Assembly: GCA_964400165.1 (NCBI GenBank)
Contig: CAYNSX010000004.1
Coordinates: 7,897 to 71,896, forward strand
Source of the DNA: CAYNSX01 sp964400165
GTDB lineage: Bacteria; Armatimonadota; Hebobacteria; CAYNSX01
Length of the DNA stretch: 64,000 bases
Reading direction: 5' to 3'
The position numbers and the translations under genes are program-made. Position 1 is the first letter of the stretch, and every line of letters starts with the position of its first letter. The notes beneath the pieces are model-generated. The model did no database searches, was not told the DNA's origin, and saw only the letters and a program-made list of their open reading frames with translations. Below are positions 57,213 through 64,000 of this stretch, one piece after another.

Positions 57213-57287
57213 CGGCGGCGTCGTTTGGGGCTAGCGCGGCGGTTGGTACAATCCGCTTGTCGGGCAAGCGACCAAGCGGGAGGGCGC

Positions 57288-58646
57288 ATGCGCGTCGTGA
57301 TGGCCATCCGGCCGGATTACCTGACGCGGCCGGGCGGCGACACCGTGCAATTGCTGCGGACGCGCGAGGCCTTGGTGCGCGCGGGGGTCGCCGTCGATGT
57401 CGTCACGGAGATGCCGGACTCGCTGCGCGAGTTCGACCTGGTCCACTGTTTCAATCTGACGCGCCCGCACGACGCCCTTCGGCACGCCTGGCGCGCCCAG
57501 GCCGCCGACCGCCCCGTCGCCCTCTCCACGATCTACTGGGACATGGAAGAACTGTGGCAGCGCGGCAACCCGTTCCGCGCCGCGCCGCCGCACCAGGCCA
57601 ACTGGGACGCGATGACCGCCGCGCACCTGGCGCTGTTGCACGCGCAGGCGCATGCGGTGGTGACGATGAGCGACTGGTTCCTGCCCAATTCGCGCGCCGA
57701 GGGGCAGCGCGTCTCCGAGCGCCTCGGCGCGCCCGCCGACCAGCAGACCGTCGCGGTGCTCGGCGTCGACCCGCTGTTCTTCGCCGGCGATGCGGCGCGC
57801 TTCGAGCAGGCGCACGGGCTGCGCGATTTCATTCTCTGCGCCGGCCGCCTCGACCACCGCAAGAATCAGGAAGCGCTGCTGCACGCGCTGCGCGGCACGG
57901 ACCTGCCGCTGGTGCTGGCGGGCGACGCGGCGGACGAGGCCTATGCGGCGCGCTGCCGCGCCGCGGCCTGGGAGGGCGTGCGCTTCCTGCCCGCGCTGGA
58001 GCCGGCGCAACTGGCCGACGCCTTCGCCGCGGCGCGCGTCCACGCGCTGCCGAGTTGGTATGAGACGCCGGGGCTGGCCAATCTGGAGGCCGCCGCGGCC
58101 GGGTGCGCGCTGGCCGTCACGGCCCGCGGGAGCGCCCGCGAGTACTTCGGTGACGCGGCGCACTATTGCGACCCGGGCGACCCCGATTCAATCCGCACCG
58201 CGGTGCTGGCTGCCTGGGAAGCGCGGCCCGACCCCTCGCTCGCCGAACTGGTGCGCACTCGCTACACCTGGGATGCCGCCGCCGAACAGACCCGCACCGG
58301 CTACGAGCGGGCGATGGCCGCGCACCCGAGCGGGCCGGTCGAACAGGCGGGCGCGTGGATGGCGCGCGGCGGCGCGCTGCTCGCCATGGACGAGGCGTGG
58401 CAGCAGTACCACGATGCGGAACGCGCCTATCTGTCCGAGTACGCCGAGTTCCTGCGCGTGGCGCCGGAACAGTTGCAGGCCGAGATCGCGGCACGCGGTG
58501 AGCAAGTGCTGGCCTTGCAGCAGCGCATCGACGAATTGCACGCGGACTTGAAGGAGCGCGAGGCGTTCATCGCCAAAGTGCGGCGCAACCCCGCCTACCG
58601 GGTGCTGCACGCGCTGCGCCGCCTGACCGGCGGCGGGCGCGACTAG
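57288..58646 (+). CDS. GT4-family glycosyltransferase with C-terminal coiled coil
   Basis: This 452-residue protein begins MRVVMAIRPDYLTRPGGDTVQLLRTREAL, a GT4-type N-terminus with a Gly-rich donor loop. The acceptor-side block has TMSDWFLPNSRAEGQRV. The second Rossmann half has ILCAGRLDHRKNQEALLHALRG, VLAGDAADEAYAARCR and the donor-binding SWYETPGLANLEAAAAGCALAVTARGSAREYF. The Glu residues of the E-x7-E pattern fall in YETPGLANLE. The last 60 residues form a coiled coil (ALQQRIDELHADLKEREAF) that could tether it to partners. ATG 57288 follows GGGAGGGCGC. It is divergent from the operon at 57089. Confidence 0.86.
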   Translation: MRVVMAIRPDYLTRPGGDTVQLLRTREALVRAGVAVDVVTEMPDSLREFDLVHCFNLTRPHDALRHAWRAQAADRPVALSTIYWDMEELWQRGNPFRAAPPHQANWDAMTAAHLALLHAQAHAVVTMSDWFLPNSRAEGQRVSERLGAPADQQTVAVLGVDPLFFAGDAARFEQAHGLRDFILCAGRLDHRKNQEALLHALRGTDLPLVLAGDAADEAYAARCRAAAWEGVRFLPALEPAQLADAFAAARVHALPSWYETPGLANLEAAAAGCALAVTARGSAREYFGDAAHYCDPGDPDSIRTAVLAAWEARPDPSLAELVRTRYTWDAAAEQTRTGYERAMAAHPSGPVEQAGAWMARGGALLAMDEAWQQYHDAERAYLSEYAEFLRVAPEQLQAEIAARGEQVLALQQRIDELHADLKEREAFIAKVRRNPAYRVLHALRRLTGGGRD

Positions 58647-59995
58647 GCCAGCGCCGAGCGCCCGTCGGCGCCGGGGAGCGTGACGCCCGCCAGCGCCGCG
58701 ACCGTGGCGCCGACATCGTGCAGCATTATCAGCCCGTCGCGCAGCCGCCGCCGGCGGACATACAGGAACGCATCGTCCACCGAATGCATCCCCGAGAACG
58801 CCCCTTGGGCGAACACCTGGCCGCTCGGGTGGGTGCCGCGCAGGTCATAGCCGCGCTGCCAGTCGGGCAGCAGGTCGGCCGCGAGGTGGGCATAGGGACC
58901 TTCGTACGCTTCCGCGCCGCGGCGCACGCCGGCGAAGATGGTCTCGCCGCGTTCGGGGTGCGTCCACGCCGCCAGTGCCCCGCCTAACTGCTCCATCACC
59001 GTTTCGTACTCTGTGCTCGGAACTTCGCCTGTCGCTTCGCGTCCCCGCAAGTTCACATACACGCGCCCGCCGGCCAGCGCATACGCCCGAGTGCCCGCCG
59101 CCGGGTCGAGTGTGCCCGGATTGTGGCGCGGGCCGGCGACGAACCAGCCCTGCTCGCGCAGCCAGTCGTTGACATAGACCTCCGCATGCAGGCGGCAGAA
59201 GCCGTGGTCGGCGAGCAGCGCCAGTTCCGTGCCCGCATCGAAGCGCTCGAGCGTCTGCCCGATGTATCGGTCAATCTGCCGATAGGTTTCGAGGAAATAG
59301 TCAAAGCCCCAGCCCGACTGCGCTTCCCAGTCGGCCCAGAAAAAGTGGTGGAGCAGGTCGGTCTCCTTGCAGACACACAGCACCGCGTCCCACGGCTCGG
59401 CATCGAGCAGCCCGAGGAACGCGCGGAAGCGCCCGTCGATGACCTGCGTCAATTGCCGGGCGAAGGCGGCGCGGTCTTGATGCCCCAAGTGCACATCGGC
59501 ATCCACGATGTAGCCCCACTCTTCCAAGCGCGGCAGATATGACGCCGGGAAGGTCGCCTTCTCCAGGTTGGGCGCTTCGAAGCCGGCGATGAGCAGGCCG
59601 TTCACCGGCTGCGGCGGATAGTTGCCCGGGCAGTTGAGGACGAGTACGCGCCCGCCGGCGCGGCTGATCGGTTCCCACCACGGCGGCGCTTTGCGGTCGG
59701 CGGTGGTGGGGATGAATGTCTCGAGCGGATTCGGGCGGCGGTCGATGAACCCGAAGATGCCGTGCCGGCCCGGGTTGCAGGCGGTGGCGAACGAAGTCCA
59801 CGCCACCGACGAGAGCGGGGGCCGCGACGAGTGCGTCTGCTTGCAGTCGCCCGTAACGAGCAGCGCCGCCAGATTCGGGCAATATCCGCCGTCCGTCAGC
59901 GTTTTCAACAGTGGAAACGGCGTCCCATCGAGGCCGATCACGGCGAGCCGGGGCGGCCGCTGGCGGGGCTTGGGAGAGGAAGCGGGGGCGCTCAT
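58643..59995 (-). CDS. Alkaline-phosphatase-superfamily phosphodiesterase/phosphotransferase-like protein
   Basis: This protein of about 450 residues is of the alkaline phosphatase superfamily. It has the N-terminal metal Asp (VIGLDGTPFPLL) and the nucleophile Ser/Thr region SSVAWTSFATACNPGRHGIFGF, as in nucleotide pyrophosphatase/phosphodiesterase-like enzymes. The metal pairs LLADHGFCR and HPSGQVFAQGAFSGMH are also present. No signal peptide is visible, so it may act at the inner face or in a glycan complex. Such genes often sit in surface polysaccharide clusters and may transfer or remove phospho groups. ATG 59995 begins the protein, while the open frame to 60082 is without similarity. The stop overlaps the upstream glycosyltransferase end. 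Confidence 0.82.
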   Translation of the reverse strand: MSAPASSPKPRQRPPRLAVIGLDGTPFPLLKTLTDGGYCPNLAALLVTGDCKQTHSSRPPLSSVAWTSFATACNPGRHGIFGFIDRRPNPLETFIPTTADRKAPPWWEPISRAGGRVLVLNCPGNYPPQPVNGLLIAGFEAPNLEKATFPASYLPRLEEWGYIVDADVHLGHQDRAAFARQLTQVIDGRFRAFLGLLDAEPWDAVLCVCKETDLLHHFFWADWEAQSGWGFDYFLETYRQIDRYIGQTLERFDAGTELALLADHGFCRLHAEVYVNDWLREQGWFVAGPRHNPGTLDPAAGTRAYALAGGRVYVNLRGREATGEVPSTEYETVMEQLGGALAAWTHPERGETIFAGVRRGAEAYEGPYAHLAADLLPDWQRGYDLRGTHPSGQVFAQGAFSGMHSVDDAFLYVRRRRLRDGLIMLHDVGATVAALAGVTLPGADGRSALA

Positions 59996-60048
59996 CGGGG
60001 CGTATGGTACGGGTTTCGACCAGCCGGTGCGATACCATCGGAGGCGGC

Positions 60049-61587
60049 ATGGGACGCTCCACCGAAGAGGAATGGCTCGCACTCGCCCGCACCGCCGGCC
60101 GGCGGCGGGTGCGCCCGGTCGGCTGGGTGCGCGCCGCGCTGCGCGTGCGTGCGGTCCGCATCCTGCTCGTGCTCGCCGGGCTGGCGGTGCTCGCCGAGGG
60201 GTCGCGGCGCTTCACGCTGTCGCGGTCGCTCTACCGGCTGAACCTCGGCGCCAACGCGGAATTGACCGAACTCCCGGAGCCCACCGCCGCCGACCGCATC
60301 CTCCTCTTTGCGCCGCACCCGGACGACGAAATCCTGGGCGCCGGCGGATTCTTGCAGCGAGCAATGGCCGCCGGCGCTGTGGTGCGCGTCGTGCTGATGA
60401 CCAACGGCGAGTTCTCACGCATTGCCGCGGCGCTCTCCGAGAAAACCGTCCCGCGCACGCCCACCTCGTTCATCGAACTGGGCTACGCGCGGCAGCAAGA
60501 GTCGCTCGCGGCCCTTGGCGGCCTCGGTCTCTCCGAGCGCGCGGTCACTTTCCTCGGCTATCCGAATGAATACCTTGACCGCTTGTGGTCTCCCGACCAC
60601 TGGCTGCCGGCGAACCCGGTTCGCTCCCCCCGCCTGGCGGCAAACCGGACGCCGTACACGAATGCCTTCACGCCGCACGCGCTCTTTGCCGGGCAGTCGC
60701 TGCTCGCCGACATTCAGCACTTGCTCCTACAAGTCCGTCCGACCATCATCATCACCATCCACCCCAACGATCTTCACAACGACCATTGGCCGACCTATGC
60801 CTTCGTGCAACTGGCCCTGCAGCGGCTCCGGCTGGCCGACCATGCCTTCGCATCGCACGCGCGCCTGTATGCCTATCTCATCCACCGCGGTCACTGGCCG
60901 GCGCCGCGGGGGTTTCTCCCGCTGCACCACCTGGAGCCGCCGCTGGCCCTTTCGGCGCTGGAGGGCGCCGACTGGAAGGCCTTTCCGCTGACGCTGGCCG
61001 AGACGCTCGACAAGCGGGACGCCATCGCCCGCTTCGGCTCGCAAGGCGGGGCGCTCGACAAGCTGCTCGTCTCCTTCGCCCGCGCCAACGAACTCTTCTG
61101 CCTGCCGGCGCCGATTGCGTGGCAGTCGGACGGCAGCGGCAGTCGCATTCAATTCAAAGACCCGATCGGCGATTCCAATGCGGCGGCGCTCGCCCCGAGC
61201 GGGGACTTGCGTACCGTCTCGGTGAGCGCCGCGGGGCGCCGGTTGGTTGCCGGCGTGGAGACGGTTGGGCCGGTGAACCGCGAGGTGGGCTATCACCTAG
61301 TGGCGCATGTCTTGGGGGCGGCGGGCGAACTGCAGGTCTTCCAGTTCGAATGGACGGGCACGCGCGTCAGCGGCATGAGCGTCCGCAACGGCGTGTTGCG
61401 CGCCGTCACCGGCCCGCAGGTGTCGACCACCAACGGCGGCCGCGTCAGCGAATTGCGGATGCCACTGCCCTGGTCCGGCGCGCCGCCCGTGCTGCTGGTG
61501 CGCGTTTGGACGACGAAGGGAAACCGGGTGCTCGATCAGACCGGCGTCGCCCTGATCACGCCGGCGCCACCGGCGTCGCCCCACTAG
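60049..61587 (+). CDS. PIG-L/LmbE-family deacetylase-like protein, membrane-anchored
   Basis: This protein of about 512 residues has an N-terminal hydrophobic segment (RILLVLAGLAVLAE, about residues 36-49) and a PIG-L deacetylase domain: ILLFAPHPDDEILGAGGFLQRA. HPDDE is the zinc-binding and catalytic motif. The third ligand probably lies in IHPNDLHNDHWPTY. PIG-L enzymes remove N-acetyl groups from sugars such as GlcNAc-PI. The C-terminal 200 residues form a beta-rich domain of unknown type. ATG 60049 follows GGAGGCGGC. It is divergent from the phosphodiesterase-type gene and convergent with the methyltransferase gene, with which it overlaps by four bases. A sugar deacetylation role in surface glycan assembly is inferred. 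Confidence 0.82.
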   Translation: MGRSTEEEWLALARTAGRRRVRPVGWVRAALRVRAVRILLVLAGLAVLAEGSRRFTLSRSLYRLNLGANAELTELPEPTAADRILLFAPHPDDEILGAGGFLQRAMAAGAVVRVVLMTNGEFSRIAAALSEKTVPRTPTSFIELGYARQQESLAALGGLGLSERAVTFLGYPNEYLDRLWSPDHWLPANPVRSPRLAANRTPYTNAFTPHALFAGQSLLADIQHLLLQVRPTIIITIHPNDLHNDHWPTYAFVQLALQRLRLADHAFASHARLYAYLIHRGHWPAPRGFLPLHHLEPPLALSALEGADWKAFPLTLAETLDKRDAIARFGSQGGALDKLLVSFARANELFCLPAPIAWQSDGSGSRIQFKDPIGDSNAAALAPSGDLRTVSVSAAGRRLVAGVETVGPVNREVGYHLVAHVLGAAGELQVFQFEWTGTRVSGMSVRNGVLRAVTGPQVSTTNGGRVSELRMPLPWSGAPPVLLVRVWTTKGNRVLDQTGVALITPAPPASPH

Positions 61588-62645
61588 CCCGGCTTGCGGG
61601 AGACGACGACCTGATAGTTGTACGGCAGCAGCCCGCGCGCGATCAGCGTCGACTCGAAGGTGATCAGCGTCTCGAGGAGCGCGCAGTCTTCGGTATGGTC
61701 AGTGCGGAAGTTCTCGACGAGGCCCGCCAGCAATTCCGCGAGCAGCGTGCCCCCATAGGGGCGCTCCGCCAGTACCTCCCAGGGGTGGCGGCGGAATTCG
61801 GCGGGGATGTCGGCGGAACGGGCGCTCTCGGACGGGTCGGGCATCTGGGCCGGGTCGGGCCGGACGATTGGGGGCTTGGTCACTTGGTCGAACGCCCGCC
61901 AGCGATAGCGTTCCGGCAGCGCGGCGAGCAAGCCGTTCATCAAGTGCAGTTGCGCGTCCGTCCACTGGAATTGATTCGGGCCGATGTATTCGTTCCAGAG
62001 AAACAGCGCGCCGGGCCGCGCCACGCGCCACGCCTCACCGAAGACATGCGGCAGGTCGGCGCAATGGTGCAACGACATCTTGGCGACGATCAGGTCGAAC
62101 GGGCCATCGGGCAGACGGTCGCGGTCGAGGTCGCATGGCTGATAGGTGATACCCGAGACGCCGGCGCGCTGCGTCATCCGTTCGGCGATCTCGAGCAGCG
62201 CCGGCGAAATATCGACAGCGACCACCTCGCGGCACAGGCCCAGCGTCACCATCTCGCGCGCTTCGTTTCCGCGCCCGCAGCCGAGGCAGAGCCCGCGACC
62301 GAGTGTCGCCGGCACGAATTGCGCACGCGCCCAGGGCAGCCACTCCTGCGCGCCGTCGCCGGTGATTTGGCGGCTCATATGCGCGCGCACGGCGGGGTGC
62401 GAAGTCCAGCGGCTCGGCCCTGAATCCGTTTCACCCTCGCGGCGCGCCAGGTCGTCCCAATAATCGCGGGTTCGTTCGCCGGGCGAGGCCGCGCGCGCCG
62501 GAGGGTCTGGATGATTGTCAGTGATCGCGTTCGCGGTTGGCGGGCCGCCGCTCATTCGCCGCCAGGCGCGGCGCATTGCTTCGCCGAAGCCCTGCTCACG
62601 GGCGATGGCGGCGAAGCGCCGCAGCAACTGGCCCGGCGAACTCAT
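61584..62645 (-). CDS. Class I SAM-dependent methyltransferase
   Basis: This 353-residue protein has a SAM motif I in GLCLGCGRGNEAREMVTLG, motif II VVAVDISPALLEIAERM and motif III DLIVAKMSLHHCADLPHVFGEAWRVARPGALF. The target is unknown and may be a sugar or lipid in the adjacent glycan pathway. N-terminal residues 1-100 are basic and helical. ATG 62645 is at the beginning of the open frame. The gene lies 42 bases after the last glycosyltransferase on the same strand and is probably co-transcribed. Confidence 0.85.
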   Translation of the reverse strand: MSSPGQLLRRFAAIAREQGFGEAMRRAWRRMSGGPPTANAITDNHPDPPARAASPGERTRDYWDDLARREGETDSGPSRWTSHPAVRAHMSRQITGDGAQEWLPWARAQFVPATLGRGLCLGCGRGNEAREMVTLGLCREVVAVDISPALLEIAERMTQRAGVSGITYQPCDLDRDRLPDGPFDLIVAKMSLHHCADLPHVFGEAWRVARPGALFLWNEYIGPNQFQWTDAQLHLMNGLLAALPERYRWRAFDQVTKPPIVRPDPAQMPDPSESARSADIPAEFRRHPWEVLAERPYGGTLLAELLAGLVENFRTDHTEDCALLETLITFESTLIARGLLPYNYQVVVSRKPG

Positions 62646-62687
62646 CGCTCCGCTCCGTGCGCGGGGTCGGCGTGCGTCATGCCGCGA

Positions 62688-63881
62688 TTATCCCACCGCC
62701 GCCGTGGATGGCAGCGCGCGGGCCAGCGCCGCGGCGGCCGCCGCCATCGCGCCGGCGGAGGCGCCGGGGGCCACCTCGAGCGCGGTGGCGTCGTCGAGCG
62801 CGGCGAGCGCCGCCTCGTCCAGCGGTCGCGGCGTCAGGTGCGCCAATTGCGCATAGGCGTCGGCGGTCTGCCGGGCGATGCGCTCCCAGGAGAACTCTCG
62901 GGCGATCCGAGCCCGGATGGCATCGGGCACCGTGTCGGCCGCCGCCGTCTCGACGGCCCGGCGAATCGACTCGGCGTTGGCCGGGTCGCACGGCGTCACG
63001 GCGCCCGCCAGCGCGTCCTGCGCACCGGCGGAGCGCGTCAGCGCGACGGGGCAGCCGGCGGCGAGCGCTTCGAGCGTCACCAGCGAAAAGGTCTCGCGCC
63101 ACGACGGCACGACCGTCACCGCCGCCGCCGCGTACGCGGACGGCATCAGGTCGGCGGGAATCGTATTGATGATTCGCACGGAGGGTCCGGCCGCGCGGCG
63201 GCAGCGCTGCAGATAATCGGGGTGCACGACCGGCCCCGCCAGCAGCACCGGCCGCGGCAGATCGCGCAACGCCGCGAGCAGCGTCAATTGATTTTTCACC
63301 GGCCCAATCGCCCCCGGACAGAAGATGAAGTCACGCACTGCGTACTGATCGACGAACGCCTCCGGCTGCGCGTCCGCAAAGCGCGCCTCGACCCCCGGCG
63401 GTACGGCCAGGCACCGCTCCGGCGTGACGCCGAAATCCTGCTGCAGAAACGCCGCTTCCGTCCGTGACGCGGGAAAGAGCAGGTCCGCCGACCGCACCAG
63501 GAATGCCAGCCGCGCCCGGTCGAGTGTTTCCTGCAAGCGGGCGCGCGGCGAGTCCGGCGCGGCGTAGCCGAGCGACCGCGCGTAGGCGTGCAGCGGCGCG
63601 TCGTGCCAATAGATCGTCGTCAGTGCAATGCGGGCGCCGCGCACGCGGGCGATGCGCAGCATCGCCACCAGTTCGGCGCGCTTCGGCGTGTGAAAGAGAT
63701 GCACCAAGTCGACGGCGTCCAGCGCCTCCGCCGGCGCCGGGCCGAACTGCAACCGGGCGTCGATGCCCTGGTGCTGCAGCGCCTCGGTGAGGCGTTCGGC
63801 GTGCGTCACGCCCCCGCCTGCATAGTCCGGCTGCGGGCGCTGCACCCACACCCGACGCGGCCAGAGCGCCCCAGCGGGCAT
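62688..63881 (-). CDS. GT4-family glycosyltransferase
   Basis: This protein of about 397 residues has GT4-type features: VQRPQPDYAGGGVTHAERLTEAL (donor-side Gly loop), VDLVHLFHTPKRAELVAML, ALTTIYWHDAPLH and, in the C-terminal half, FIFCPGAIGPVKNQLTLLAALRD, and WRETFSLVTLEALAAGCPVALTRSAG. The pair of Glu residues E-x7-E matches (ETFSLVTLE). It shares the unusual LSTIYWD/LTTIYWH stretch with the transferase at 57288, so the two are paralogues. The stop of the next gene overlaps the ATG at 63881 (TGATG). A role in polysaccharide synthesis is inferred from the cluster. Confidence 0.87.
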   Translation of the reverse strand: MPAGALWPRRVWVQRPQPDYAGGGVTHAERLTEALQHQGIDARLQFGPAPAEALDAVDLVHLFHTPKRAELVAMLRIARVRGARIALTTIYWHDAPLHAYARSLGYAAPDSPRARLQETLDRARLAFLVRSADLLFPASRTEAAFLQQDFGVTPERCLAVPPGVEARFADAQPEAFVDQYAVRDFIFCPGAIGPVKNQLTLLAALRDLPRPVLLAGPVVHPDYLQRCRRAAGPSVRIINTIPADLMPSAYAAAAVTVVPSWRETFSLVTLEALAAGCPVALTRSAGAQDALAGAVTPCDPANAESIRRAVETAAADTVPDAIRARIAREFSWERIARQTADAYAQLAHLTPRPLDEAALAALDDATALEVAPGASAGAMAAAAAALARALPSTAAVG

Positions 63882-64000
63882 CAAATGTACCCCAGTGCCG
63901 CCAGCCGCTCGCGCACTTCGGCAGGAATGTCCGTCTCCGCCGCAGCGCCGCGGCTGCGCTCGGGCTCTTGGTGCCAGACGGTGACCGTCAGCGCGGCATC
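63881..64000 (-). CDS. C-terminal end of an alkaline-phosphatase/sulfatase-superfamily protein (partial)
   Basis: The minus-strand frame to the window edge reads DAALTVTVWHQEP...DIPAEVRERLAALGYI and stops at 63881. The RLAALGYI ending is typical of sulfatase and alkaline-phosphatase-superfamily enzymes. Only 39 codons are present, so the function is inferred from the ending alone. It is translationally coupled to the glycosyltransferase at 63881. Confidence 0.5.
   Translation of the reverse strand, partial: DAALTVTVWHQEPERSRGAAAETDIPAEVRERLAALGYI

Overview
The window comes from a GC-rich (roughly two-thirds G+C) bacterium with a two-membrane envelope. It encodes a LptA/LptD-like outer-membrane protein, several predicted beta-barrels and many proteins with signal peptides, and also a giant secreted protein ending in three S-layer-homology (SLH) repeats. 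Archaeal-type fructose-bisphosphate aldolase/phosphatase, a transketolase split into two subunits, a LysC-LysA fusion and a selenocysteine peroxiredoxin point to a deep-branching or little-cultivated lineage. I cannot name the phylum from sequence alone.

Layout. 1-5 kb: start of alaS (minus, cut by the window edge), a DMT transporter, secG, tRNA-Leu(GAG), and a convergent pair of signalling-type proteins that have both lost catalytic motifs (GAF/HD-GYP and a sigma54-activator-like protein). 5-11 kb: transketolase N and C subunits separated by a 23S-IVS-type four-helix-bundle gene flanked by inverted repeats, then lysC-lysA and a TauE/SafE permease. 11-18.7 kb: a secreted beta-barrel-type protein behind two tandem TTAGG-N4-CCTAA boxes, a secreted propeller protein, a Sec-peroxiredoxin with an in-frame TGA at the catalytic position, a DUF309 protein, a Cys-peroxiredoxin, an aquaporin, FBP aldolase/phosphatase and a BNR propeller. 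18.9-29 kb: lower-GC hypothetical secreted proteins, Mrp, a thiamine-binding protein, a nuclease, a G5/3D protein, an outer-membrane protein and a transglutaminase-like protein. 29.3-33.2 kb: glcDEF glycolate oxidase. 33.2-35.3 kb: a lower-GC restriction-modification island. 35.3-47 kb: creatininase-family hydrolase, a YjbH-like protein and a long minus-strand run of envelope/exported proteins (CsgG-like, M6 metalloprotease, a paralogue sharing its C-terminal module, and an Ig/OstA/barrel fusion). 47-50 kb: coaE, rpsA and a sugar-nucleotide dehydratase/reductase. 50.2-54.5 kb: the giant propeller/lipase/PKD/SLH protein. 54.7-64 kb: a surface-glycan type cluster (glycosyltransferases, methyltransferase, PIG-L deacetylase, two alkaline-phosphatase-superfamily genes).

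How the genes fit together. The metabolic genes cover sugar-phosphate rearrangement and gluconeogenesis, glycolate salvage and lysine synthesis. The peroxiredoxin trio of genes looks like a peroxide-defence unit. The second half is mostly cell-surface construction: exported protease and adhesin-like proteins, an S-layer-anchored enzyme, and glycan assembly. Intergenic spaces are rich in short inverted repeats of at least three families. The strongest under-described items are the selenoprotein, the IVS-type cassette, the tandem operator, the terminator/antiterminator leader, and the two adjacent catalytically degenerate regulators.
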